DNA from: Branchiostoma floridae
Lineage: Eukaryota; Chordata; Leptocardii; Amphioxiformes; Branchiostomatidae
DNA length: 56,286 bases
Assembly: GCF_000003815.2 (NCBI RefSeq)
Contig: NC_049979.1
Span: 33,834,479-33,890,764, forward strand
Direction: 5' to 3'
This document shows positions 26,101 through 38,500 of this stretch, one piece after another; within the stretch, counting starts at the first letter, position 1, and each line of letters begins with the position of its first letter. The notes beneath the pieces were generated by a model that saw nothing but the letters and a program-made list of their open reading frames with translations, searched no databases and was not told the origin of the DNA. A program made the position numbers and the translations under genes.

Positions 26101-26464
26101 TCAGGATTTCAATCATCACCTAAGGTATGTACATACTACTAAAAGATAATCCTCCAACCCCTGCTCAACTTATTCTCTTCCAAAGATAACAACAAGGTTG
26201 CCCACTGCAGTTCCAAACAAGATGCTAGGGGGCACAAATTTACACGACTTACTCCCTGCCCAAAGACATTATCCACAACTCAAAAATCATGAACCTGCCA
26301 CTTGAGGATAATTTTAACGCCAACTTTGACGCTCTGCTGCAGTACCGCAACTTGTTGCCAGGAGGCTTATCATCGAACTTGACTTTTTTCCCCAACCCCT
26401 ACATAACTACCAAATTATATCATGCAAAACGATCCACAACGTCTCGAGTTATCATGTCCGCAAC

Positions 26465-26528
<64 letters not shown>

Positions 26529-29500
26529 GTCACACACACACACGCACACACACACTCACACCCGCCCCGCTGCAGTCCAGTGGAAAGTGCCAGGTGAAGC
26601 ATTCTCGAACAGAACCTGAAGTTTGTTTCAACAATATCACGAAATTCCATCCACAGCTACTCGAGTTATATGTGGTTGACCTACATATTGAGACAAAACA
26701 CCATTTTTCTACCCCAAAGATAACCTTGGCGAAGGTAGAAATGGTAATATTTCCCAGGCATGCAGCCACACTCATTAGTCAAATTGTGAATTGCGACAAT
26801 TACTTGAAATGCTTAATTATGATGGACAGTCAGAATCGGTCTATATTTACTGCAGATGGTAGGAAACTACAGTCTGCGTGTGGTCAACCACAACCAAGTC
26901 TGCAGCAATGGCCTTGCAGTGTCTGAGTGGACGTTCAGAGTTCTGGACACCCCTACTCTGCGGGACGAGACTCTGTCGACTCCCTGTGTGTTAGAACGTA
27001 TAGGGGCAGGCGGATGTGTCTGCTGTGGAGGTCAGTTTATTTGGTAATATCATAAATGGATGGGCTGACTGATGTCTCTTCATAGCAGGGGCTGAATTGC
27101 GATCACAATAAGCTAATGATAGGCTAGACTAAATTGCGAGGGTCTGATGATCATGAAAAGCTGACATTCAGCACAAATTACGTAGGTGACCTCAATATAC
27201 ATTATTATGCCCCATTGTGCTGCCATACATATGCTGTATCAGGCTGTAGGTTTTCAACCATTTCACACTAAGGTCTGCATGCTCTTTTACGTCAGGCGTA
27301 GGCAGCCTACCTTTATTTTCCGTAATTCGTAGGGAAAACCATCTTATCTAGTACGTACTTCATAGTAAGGCGACCAAATTTAGCATGATTGCCTTCCTTG
27401 ATTTAGCAAAATATGTAGGGGGGTCTCCTGAATTCAGCGTAAATCGTTGTCAAGACCCCCCATGCAGACCCTCTGTGAAATGCCTAATGGTCAAGATGTG
27501 TAGCTGTTGAATGTAGCTTTTTCTCAATTGATTTTTTGTACACAAGAGACACACTGGTTTTACTTTGAAAATAGCCCCTAGGCACAAAGATGGTTAGAAA
27601 ATGTGCCTTAGATTGCACAAGATGGCAATGGGTGAAGTAATACTTCACGGATGGATGTCAGTTTATACCGCTGACTACCAGGCTGAGTATATCTTCAGGA
27701 CAAATATTTCTGTAAACAGTTCTTTTTTTTGTGTGAGACATCTTTAAAAATTGACCAGATATATAGTATGATCATTATTTAACAGTTAAATATTTTGTTG
27801 GCATGTATGACTTCAAAGATTTTTCATTGTTGCAGAGTTTGCTCATGACCTTGGCCATTTAGTTACCTACAAGTTCCGCCGGATTCCGTCTGTAGACCCA
27901 TTGGAGAAGGCCAGAGTTCGGTACCCACAAGACGAGCCTTTTCTGGAGACGTCGCTGTCATTGACACCTTATATAAGCCAGGTAAGGCCACACCAATTTA
28001 ATTTCTTGGTTCACAGATTTTTTCATAAAAATAATATGGAGCGATAGGGCGAAAAAAAATGAAAATAAAAATTGTAAAATGTTTGGGGTATTGATAAGGG
28101 CTAATCCAAAACATAAAGAATAAAAAGTTTTCAGCTTGAAAAAAGTACAAAAACACTATTATTTTACAGTAACAGCACCTGTTTGTTGAAAATTACAAAA
28201 GTAGTGTCAGTCTTTATGTTTGTCCGATTCTTCATGAATGAGAAATATAACAGAAAATAATACCCACATTCGAAGGAATTTATCATGTAAAGGCCAATTT
28301 GCTACACCAGAAGAAAGTTGGTGAATTGTTTCATTAATGATAAAAACTTGCTGAGTGGTAATTTTCATTTTATTTTATTTTTTTCAAAAAATAGGAGTAA
28401 GCGAATCCGTGAACCAATCAATTAAATTGGTATGGCCTAAGGGCCTGAGGCATGTGTAAGAGAAGGTGGCCTTATCAAATGCTCCCCTCCAACAATCTAT
28501 CAAGCACAGACTGTGTCAATAAAACAGTTTTTGCGAAAACTAAAATAGAAAATAATATATATATCATTTTGGTGAAGACTACTAGGTTTGAACTCGTACA
28601 AAAGTGTCCGTTGTTTTTTCATTAGCAGAGTGGATGTATGTGCAATACACATACTAGTAGTACATGTAGTATTCAGTAGTACAATGTACATGTATCCAGT
28701 ATCTTATTAAACATTGCAATACTGCTGAGGTCCCTGACACACCGCTCTTCCAAGCAGCCCTATCCTGTGGATTCATGTTGTTTGGGCCAAACACTTCTGT
28801 CAAAACTAAGACATGCTAAGCATAAAAATGCAAATAGAGGAATCAGACCTACAATGTATGCCTGCATTCTGTATTGGCTGCAGTGACATAAAAGTTTCCA
28901 ATGGTAGCACAGATTGACTCCAGGCTGTTGTGCAGTAAATGTTGTTGCTGCCAGCATAATCCAATAGTCTAAGAGTTTAAATTTGTTTCTTGCTATTCCA
29001 GTTCCTATTCTTTTAACTGCTTGAAGCTTTGGTCACATTTCTGTCCGGCAGGGCAGTTTTGGGGAACAAAAACTTATGAAAAACCACTGCATAAATGAGC
29101 CCAAATTATTCAAAGCATAACAAAGGTGCATCTTTTTCTTTTCCACAACCATCCTGCCTTGGTCCTGGTTGGGGATTGTGACCCTTAGGCATTTAGTAAG
29201 TAACTCTGTCTTTTTGAAAACTATCTTTAAAGGTTCCATGGTACTGCTCAAGGTTCTTCCCCCCGACAGACTTCATCATGGAGGTGGAGGTTATATCTGT
29301 AGATGGGAGAGTCTCAGCACTCAACATCACGGCGGAAAGTGCGGTAGGAACTTTGTTTTTCTGTTGTGTGCTGTAGAGGGTCAAGAGGGTAGGCTGGGGG
29401 ACATGGTAAAAAGAGAGAATGAGTTTGACTCCTGGTTGAATGTTGTGTCCTTGGGAAAGGTTCTTCATACATTGTATACGACTTCCCTCCCACCACCCTG

Positions 29501-32500
29501 TATAAATGGGTACCCGAATACGTCTGGGAGGTTAAAGACAATGTGGAAGGACTCACTTAAGCAACGAATGGGCTCCAACTCTCCAGTTTGTGCCCAAGGG
29601 ACACAGTAAATAGCACCCTCCCCTGCCCCTGCTAAAAGATAAGATTGAAGACTTTCATGTAGTATTAGATAATTCTAATTAACTTAAAATACTTACTGGT
29701 GCAGCAGACTATGTAAATTCTAAAAACTTATATTGCCTGGAAAAAATCCCTTTGTTAATGTCTGTAACAGTCTTCTCATTATTTCTTTATTAATCACAAT
29801 GTCTAAGGTCCAAGGTAGTTCATTTCATTCCAAGAGATGACCTTTAAGTGGCCAAAATGACCAGGGGGCCTTTGTATGTGTATATAGAGGGACATGTACA
29901 ATGTATCTACCCAACTTATGTATAAACATTGACATGTCTTTTCTCTTTCTTTTCTTACAGGATATTGAAGTAGTGATTCTTGAAATTATGGATGGCCTGT
30001 CACAGACAAAGGTCTTAGACGTCGATGATGTCATGGACCTTACTTCCCTCCTAGCCATGGGTGCTGCTGAACCAGAGAAGCTCTCCAAGAATTTGACAGT
30101 AGGACAGTTTACTTTCAATTGTACATGAGAATTGGGGAGAAGGCAACACTTAGATAAATCTTTATTGACACGACAAAAGCACAGCGGCTTTCGTAAGGTC
30201 TACATGTATAACAACTACTGTACAACTAAACACACAATCATATATGGATATCTATAGGTATGAGCAAGTCAACATATAGGGACTAGCATGTCATTTACAC
30301 TATTGCTTCTACGGTATAGACATTCTTGGATATATTTGCCTACTTGTACACAGTGAGGATTATCGCCTCTCAGAATGTAGTTCAGTTTATCTTGTAACAA
30401 TAGGAATTTTCCCTTTCTCTATGCTTATGTCATCATGCATTATAACTTACCTGAAAATTGTTGTGTATTGAAAACCTTTAGATTTGAAAATGTTGCCTCC
30501 TGATGCCCAATATGGTAAGTTGGGGGACAAATTCCTGTCACTGTGACATCAAATTAGAAATAATTCTGTACGACAAAATTTTCCCTCACTCCAAAAATAA
30601 GGCTTTCAAGCGTCACTGAAAACAAGGACTACTAAGACCAGAATTCATTCATGTTTTTTTGAGGGAACACAGTTTCAGAAAGAATTGTAGCCGTTCTGTC
30701 CTCTACAATAGCAAGTTCCTTTTTGCCTTAGGCGTGAAAGAAACCAAAATAATTGCACCATAGCCGTGTGCCCGCTCATGAATATTAATTAGGGTGGGTC
30801 ATGGCAACAACGATGCAGGGAAAGTAACACCCTTGGCTGGATCTGGAACACGCGGGCGATGCGTGTTCATAAATATTAATTTGAGCCTGATGATGTAACA
30901 CTTTTCTCGCAGATGATTTTCTATTGTTACCATGCCAATGAAAAGCCTTTTTACATTTCATTATCATAGCTGCTTATTGCAAGAGGTCTAGAACTATCAG
31001 CAGAGGCCCTGAGGATGATAGTGGAGAACAACACGAACGATGACATCCCAGTAAAAGATATCAATGCAGTGTCTGCCAACATCTTCACAGGTACATGAAA
31101 ATGAAGAAATCATTGTCTATTGATTAAAGTAAATCACAAGACTATTAATAAGTACATTATATACAATGCATTCATACCATAATCTTTTGTGCAGTCACAA
31201 TAGATAGTCACATGATATGAACTTTATTGCTTGACAATTGGACAGGGATAAGGTATGGCAATAACTGCTAAACTACATATGGATACGGAACAACAAAGTG
31301 CAGTCCATGTATATTTTGTATTGAAGGAACTATTCTTTCATATGTATACAGTAAGATAGCATGTCACTTTTGTTTTGAAACAAAAAGTAACTTCACACTG
31401 GTCCTGTCCCTGGTACTGAACTTACATTCACATGGATTATCCTTCTACTGACTTCACACTGGTCCTGTCCCTGGTGCTGAACTCAAATGCACACTGATTA
31501 TCCTCCTACTGACTTCACACTGGTCCTGTCCCTGGTGCTGAACTCACATTCACACTGATTATCCTCCTACTGACTTCACACTGGTCCTGTCCCTGGTGCT
31601 GAACTCAAATGCACACTGATTATCCTCCTACTGACTTCACACTGGTCCTGTCCCTGGTGCTGAACTCAAATGCACACTGATTATCCTCCTACTGACTTCA
31701 CACTGGTCCTGTCCCTGGTGCTGAACTCAAATGCACACTGATTATCCTCCTACTGACTTCACACTGGTCCTGTCCCTGGTGCTGAACTCACATTCACACT
31801 GATTATCCTCCTACTGACTTCACACTGGTCCTGTCATGGTGCTGAACTCACATTCACACTGATTATCCTCCTACTGACTTTACACTGGTCCTGTCCCTGG
31901 TGCTGAACTCACATTCACACTGATTATCCTCCTATTGACTTCTCACTGGTCCTGTCCCTGGTGCTAAACTCACATTCACACTGACTATCCTCCTACTGAC
32001 TTCACACTGATCCTGTCCCTGGTGCTGAACTCACATTCACACTACTTATCCTCCTACTGACTTCACACTGGTCCTGTCCCTGGTGCTGAACTTACATTCA
32101 CACTGATTATCCTCCTACTGACTTCACACTGGTCCTGTCCCTGGTGCTGAACTTACATTCACACTGATTATCCTCCTACTGACTTCACACTGATCCTGTC
32201 CCTGGTGCTGAACTCAGATTTACACTGATTATCCTCCTACTGACTTCACACTGGTCCTGTCCCTGATGCTGAACTCACATTCACACTGATTATCCTCCTA
32301 CTGACTTCACACAGGTTCTGTCCCTGGTGCTGAACTCACATTCACACTGATTATCCTCCTACTGACTTCACACAGGTTCTGTCCCTGGTGCTGAACTCAC
32401 ATTCACACTGATTATCCTCCTACTGACTTCACACTGTTCCTGTCCCTGGAGCTGAACTCACATTCACACTGATTATCCTCCTACTGACTTCACACTGGTC

Positions 32501-35500
32501 CTGTCCCTGGTGCTGAACTTACATAGAAGTAACCAAACTTGTATGGTCTAATTTCTCCCTATCTCTACAGGGTTTACAATCCTCTTGGAGGCTACTGCCA
32601 CCTCAGCTTGGACTGCTGAGTCCAATTTGCAAGAAGAAGAGGCAATAGAAGCTGTGAGAATAATTTTTATTTAGATTTATATATTATATCAATGCTTTTA
32701 GACAAAGGTAGTCTCTCTTGAACTCCTTTTATGAATTTATTTGATATCTGTGTTTCAAACTTGCCTAAAATCAATACTTAATTGTACACAAAGTTTTTTG
32801 TAGTAGGTTTTTTGTTGTGTTCTTTTGAACTTTTTTGTTTACAACATTATACCATATACATTATACCTGGAGACAACTCTCTATCTCCATGACTACCTTG
32901 TCCCCCCAACGATCTGGAGGTCAAGGGACTAGGTAGGTAGGTACTATATCTCATGTCTGTTGGCTGTCTTTTGCACACCAGTACAAGCTGATCTACACCA
33001 CCTTGCATTACCACTAAGGCTTACCCCTTGCACACTGTCTTACATCTTATGCTAAGTCTTACTAGCCTGGTTACCATCTGGGTAGTAGTTTGCTCCCATG
33101 GAATGAGGTTCTAGAGCACTCGCTTGATGACAACAGGCCCTCCTGCAAGCAGACAGATGGCATTTCAGTGTTGGGGTGCCTGTTCAAATGAGGGCTTGAA
33201 CCCATCCCTTAATTCACTCTTGTGTCGGGACAAATCAGTGCCTTTGTCCAAAATTTGGACAATTCCGGTTAAAAATGTCAAGGTTCCAGACGGACTAGCA
33301 GAGAAATGACTATACATGTATACATGTAGTGTTTGATAAAAGTCAGAGTGAGAAGCAACTTTCTATAGCTACAAAGTCAGTTCACCTTTATCCGTAGGGT
33401 AACCTATATCCGTCGTATATAAAAATATGGTATTTAGGGATCGTTAAGTCGATGGAAGGTTTCACAATGTAATAATTGAAAATGTTGACATTTGAAACCC
33501 ACGTCATTGACCTAAAATCCGTAAATACCCATTTTTTTACAACAACGAATCTAGGTTACCCCACGGACTAAGGTGACCTAGCGTTATCATAAATGCCATA
33601 GTGAACTATTATCCAGATGGTACCCAGGCTAAAGTCTGACACCTTTTCTTCACAGAACAATGGAACAGCCAGTGCTGCCTTCAAGGGAATCAGCCACATA
33701 TTTCACATGTACTACACCCTGCCGCCAGACAATGGGACTGCCACACTGGAGATGTCAGTGTTGCATGCCAAGCTCCATAAGGAAGTTTGTGAAATTGCCC
33801 AGAAAAAGGTGTTCACAGTCAACGACACCTCTTCTATAGTCCCAGCATTTGTTGCCCAGAAAAAGGTGTTCACAGTCAACGACACCTTGTTTGTGGTTCC
33901 AGCGTTCAACACACTCCTCGCCAATGGTTGTGAGGAGGCAGATAGCTTTGGAGTTGGGGTGAGCATTTCATTGGAATATCGCTTTAGATTCTACTTCTTC
34001 TAGACTGGAACAGGGTGCCAGATATGTTAAATTCTTTTCCATCGCTGTAGAGAATATGTGACTGCCTATTCAACATGTGAAGCAGATTAGTTTAAAAGTA
34101 TATACAAGTCTGTGATTCAGCATTCCTTTTTTCCCTTTCTTTTCCCAATTCTCAACAATGGTGAATGTGTCACTAAGCATGTTTGCTCTTCCCAATTTTG
34201 TGCTACATCTTCAGATAATCAACTCCGACTTCAATCCGTTCCGGTACTCGGAAAACTCCCCTGATGTGGGGTCGGAGGTGGTGGGCCTTACCGTGTGGAG
34301 GGGACAAGACAGACAGCCGGTGCACCACCTCCCCAAACCTGTGGACATGATCATTCCCAGGGACAAACAACACACAACAAGCAGTGTGTACAAGCACACA
34401 GGATGGATCAGAAGCTGGGACGACATTGCTGTGAGTTGTATCTATTACACAATTAAACGTAGAGGTTACTTATGCAGGGTAAGAGTAGGAGCCATAAGAA
34501 ATTGAACATATCACATTCGTCAAAAAATTCTGTGGAACAGTGGAGAAATGTTGTTGCCCTAACACTCTCTACACCGGATATACCACCAAGACACACCAAC
34601 ACTACTGAACAACCTGCTACGTATACCCGAGCCCTATTGTACATTGCCAAGAAGCTTGTCTATCAACATCCCAACGTAGTGCAGCCATAGAACCGGTCTC
34701 CTGTCACAAAACATCTCTGCCACAGTTAAATTGTGGAACTACCTCCTGTAGAACATCAAAGACTTACAGAACTTCAAACGTAAAGTAAATGCCCCCACAA
34801 CGTTACTCGTCAGCGAACTGTTCTGTACTGTTCTTCTGATAAAGTCCATATTCCGAGAAATCGGCAATTACTGAGACATTTTTGGCTGATACGAGAAGGT
34901 CAGGCCTACATCCAGGTGTATCCACCGACTCCAAACAGAGCAATTTGCACCATCGCACACCGGGGCATGCCTCTTACTCTTTTTGTGGGGTCTGGCTTAA
35001 TCCCCAAAGATGGGACCTCCATTTTACGTCCTAACAGAGGGACAGCCCGAGCTGAAGCTAGGTTGGCTCATTTTCACCTGAGTGAAGTGAGGAAAGCAAA
35101 GCTCCTTTCCCAGGGCCACAAGATTGGTGACACGGCAGGATTTGAACTCTTAACCTCTCTGTCCTGAGCCAAACATGCTTCCACTGTGCCACGTGATCTC
35201 ATGGGCAACGCGATCTCATATGCCATGCAATCTCACAATCTCTACTGTTGTAAAATGATGTTTATTCAGTTCAGCACAGCTGCTAAGCTGAGGTGATGGA
35301 AACAGCATAGAAAAATTAACAACTTAGAAAGCAAAACTACATGACTTTTGTTAATTTTTTCAAAGTCTTTGGTACGACTCATGATCACCCGGGATCAAAC
35401 TTCCCCATCTACCCACCCTGATTGTGATTTGTTAATTGTCTATCCAATGTATTTCCCTATCTTCTCTGTAGGTTGTCCCCTTCCGCCCCCAGAGAGCCAG

Positions 35501-38500
35501 GACTGCTCTCACCATCCTACTGGACATCACCAGCACCAGCCACCCAGACCTGGACATGCCACACATGCAGCTGGTGTGGCAGAAGGCGTCGGCACCAACT
35601 GCAGACAGCTTCAAAGCTGCTGACTGGACGACTGTGCTGCCTGTGCCACAGGCCCAGCTGTATACACTACAGCTGCTGCACACATACAACAATACAAACC
35701 TGACGTCCCACCCGTACTCATGGCTTCTGCCTTTGGAAGCTTTGAATGTTTCAGAGTGGGACATACAAAACAATACGACTTTCTACTTGGGTATGTCCCT
35801 GTTTGATAATTGCATGTATTTACAAGAAGATCAAAATGGCAGACTTCACTGCCTTACCCATTCTGCTTTGTCATCCTTACAACTCCATTAAGACAAAGAT
35901 AGAAGTGCTCAAAGGATATTTGGAAATGCTGAATTCTTTATGTTGGGAATCAGAAATACACACACACAGGCAGGATCTGTGTGAAAAATTTGTATGAAGA
36001 CAAGGAGAAAAAGGGAAATTTGCTAGCCCAATGCATTATGTATTTTCTACAGGTGTGAAATATGCAGCAGAAGACACCAGTGTTCCTGTCAAGACCACGT
36101 TCACAGTGTCTGTATTGGAAACTGCATGTGTCTACTTTGGAGAAAACTCCTCCCACCTTTGGGAAGGTGACGGGTGCAAGGTAAGTTTGACTCACAAAAA
36201 GGAACATGCTTGAGATTTTGATGGTGAAGCGTTGGAATTTGCTTTATTCATTGCTTCTCACATCGTTCTAAAGTCATGAGTAATGTAGAAAGAAAAGTGC
36301 CTTATTTTACTTCAAACAATCATTTTCATATGCTAAAAGGCATGCTTCAATTCATTATGCAAGCTCAGACAAGATGTCCATGGAAAGAATAGGATTGTAC
36401 TGTCCTTTGTTGCACAACCAAAAGGATTCCCTTGCTAATGTTTGGTAGTCCTTCTTCTATACCTTCCTTCAGGGCAATAAAGATCATGATGGTTCTACAA
36501 AACTGTTAGCTAGTCAGTTAAAGTCCCCCCCCCCCCCCAAATAGCACCATCTCCATTTCAATAGCTCTTAGGTCACACAACTTTGTGCAATCACTACAGC
36601 AGAGGGGTAGTCCACTGGTACTGTTGTGAGCTTAACTACCATCGCTATCTTTCTCACATTCTTGAGTGCTAAGCAATAATGTACCATTTATGACTCTGTT
36701 GGGGATGGAACTCATGACATACTGGTTTCAAGGTGAACACTTCACTCACTACCTCATTGCACTGATACATGTAATATAGTAACATCTGTATTTTCCCTAA
36801 TATGTTGCAATCTATCATTCACACACACACTCAGAGGATGTCTGATTTGTTGTTTTTTCTGTTCCACTTCTCAATGTTAAAACAGGTGGGCCCACTGTCC
36901 AACACCACCCACCTCCACTGCCGCTGTGACCACCTGACCAAGTTTGCAGGGTTCGTCCCTCCCAATCCAATCAACTTTGACGTAGCGCTGAGCGCAAACA
37001 TTACCGAGAACCCGATGGGGCTCATCGCTGTCCTGTCCGTGTTCGGTCTGTTCCTGCTAGGATGTCTGATGGCAAGAAAGGCCGACAGAATGGACCTCAT
37101 AAAGGTGATTGTCCCTGTATGCTTTCCAGTCAAACACATTTTTGAAATTTGACAACAAAACTGTAACTGTTGCAGGTTACTTTCCCTAATTGTATACCTT
37201 CCTGTCAAACGCATTTTTGAAATTTGAACAAAAATTCTGTGATGTTACAGTTATTCCGGTCAAATTTTGAGAAGAATGTATTATAGTTGGTACACTTAGT
37301 ACACTTGCCCAGTACATGTAGCTTCACCCAAGTCGAACTCCACCCATTTGCATGTTTTCGTTTTATACATGCATTTCTATACCATTATTACTTTTGCAAG
37401 TTGTATCACTATGTATCAGCACCAAGGACAGATACTGATGTCTGTTTTACTAGGTCTGGTCATGCTATATTGTATGTAAATGACCAACTCACTTTCATTG
37501 TAACACGTTTTCATTTTGTATTTGAAATTCATATTATTTATCCAGAAGCCATGAAAATGATGTTTCCTGTTACATCTGTTACTTCTGCTTTAATGTGATG
37601 AAGTTGGCAAGAATAAAGTACCAATACCAGAATGATAAATCCATTGATCTATAGATTATTGGAAATCCTTGGAGATCATTGTGTCACTGAAAGATTATTG
37701 ACTGAGAGACATCTGTCAAATTTGTAGATGTTTGTCTCTGACAGATTTTTTGCCTCAGAGTCTGTGGAACCTCCACATAACTGTGCATTAATTATCATAT
37801 CTGTTTTTGTGAAATTTTCTTTCTCAATTACTCCACTTTGTAGGTGGGTGTGACCACACCGCCTGGGCACAAGTTGAGCCCTAACCCTGACTACCATTAC
37901 ATAGTCACTGTCTACACAGGCTTTGGCTTGGATGCCAGCACCACTTCACAGGTATTGTAATGATTTTTCAGGAATAGCATGGGTACCATACTCATTATTT
38001 CATCAATGAATGTCATGAGGTATCTCAGTGAGGGTAAACTTAGTATGATACTAAGGCTACATGTACAGTAGCTCAGGAAAGTGAAGCATGATTAAAGATG
38101 AACATAAAAACAGAATCTTAGGAGAAAGTCTGTACTTTGGTACATAATATATAACGCTCGTTCACCTTTATCCGCGGGGTAACCCATATCCGTTGTTTTT
38201 AAAAATAGAGTATTTATGGATATCAAGTCGTCGGACTCTGGTCTCAAACTACGGTATTGTGAAAATATTGCAGGCTGAGCTTAAAACCACTGTTCATCGA
38301 CTTGATATACCTAAATACTTCTTTTTAATGAAAACAATGGATATAGGTCACCTTATGAATAAAGGTCAACTAGCCTTAATCAGGAAGTGAATATACTTTA
38401 ATATGTGCAAGTTTTCTTCTGCCAGCCTTCCCTTTTCGTCAAATGTTTCAAACGTCTTGCTGATTTCTTTCAAACGTCCGAGACCCAAGACAATAGATTA

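Noticed and set aside
26289-26926. His-Thr repeat frames
   Set aside because: They cross the CA microsatellite in intron 13 and lack coding features on either side.
31386-32522. CRISPR-like regular array
   Set aside because: Units are contiguous 61-bp tandem repeats with no unique spacers, in an animal intron.
34472-34860. Possible LINE 3' coding end
   Set aside because: Only faint K-L-W-N-like traces with many stops; not enough to call a mobile element.
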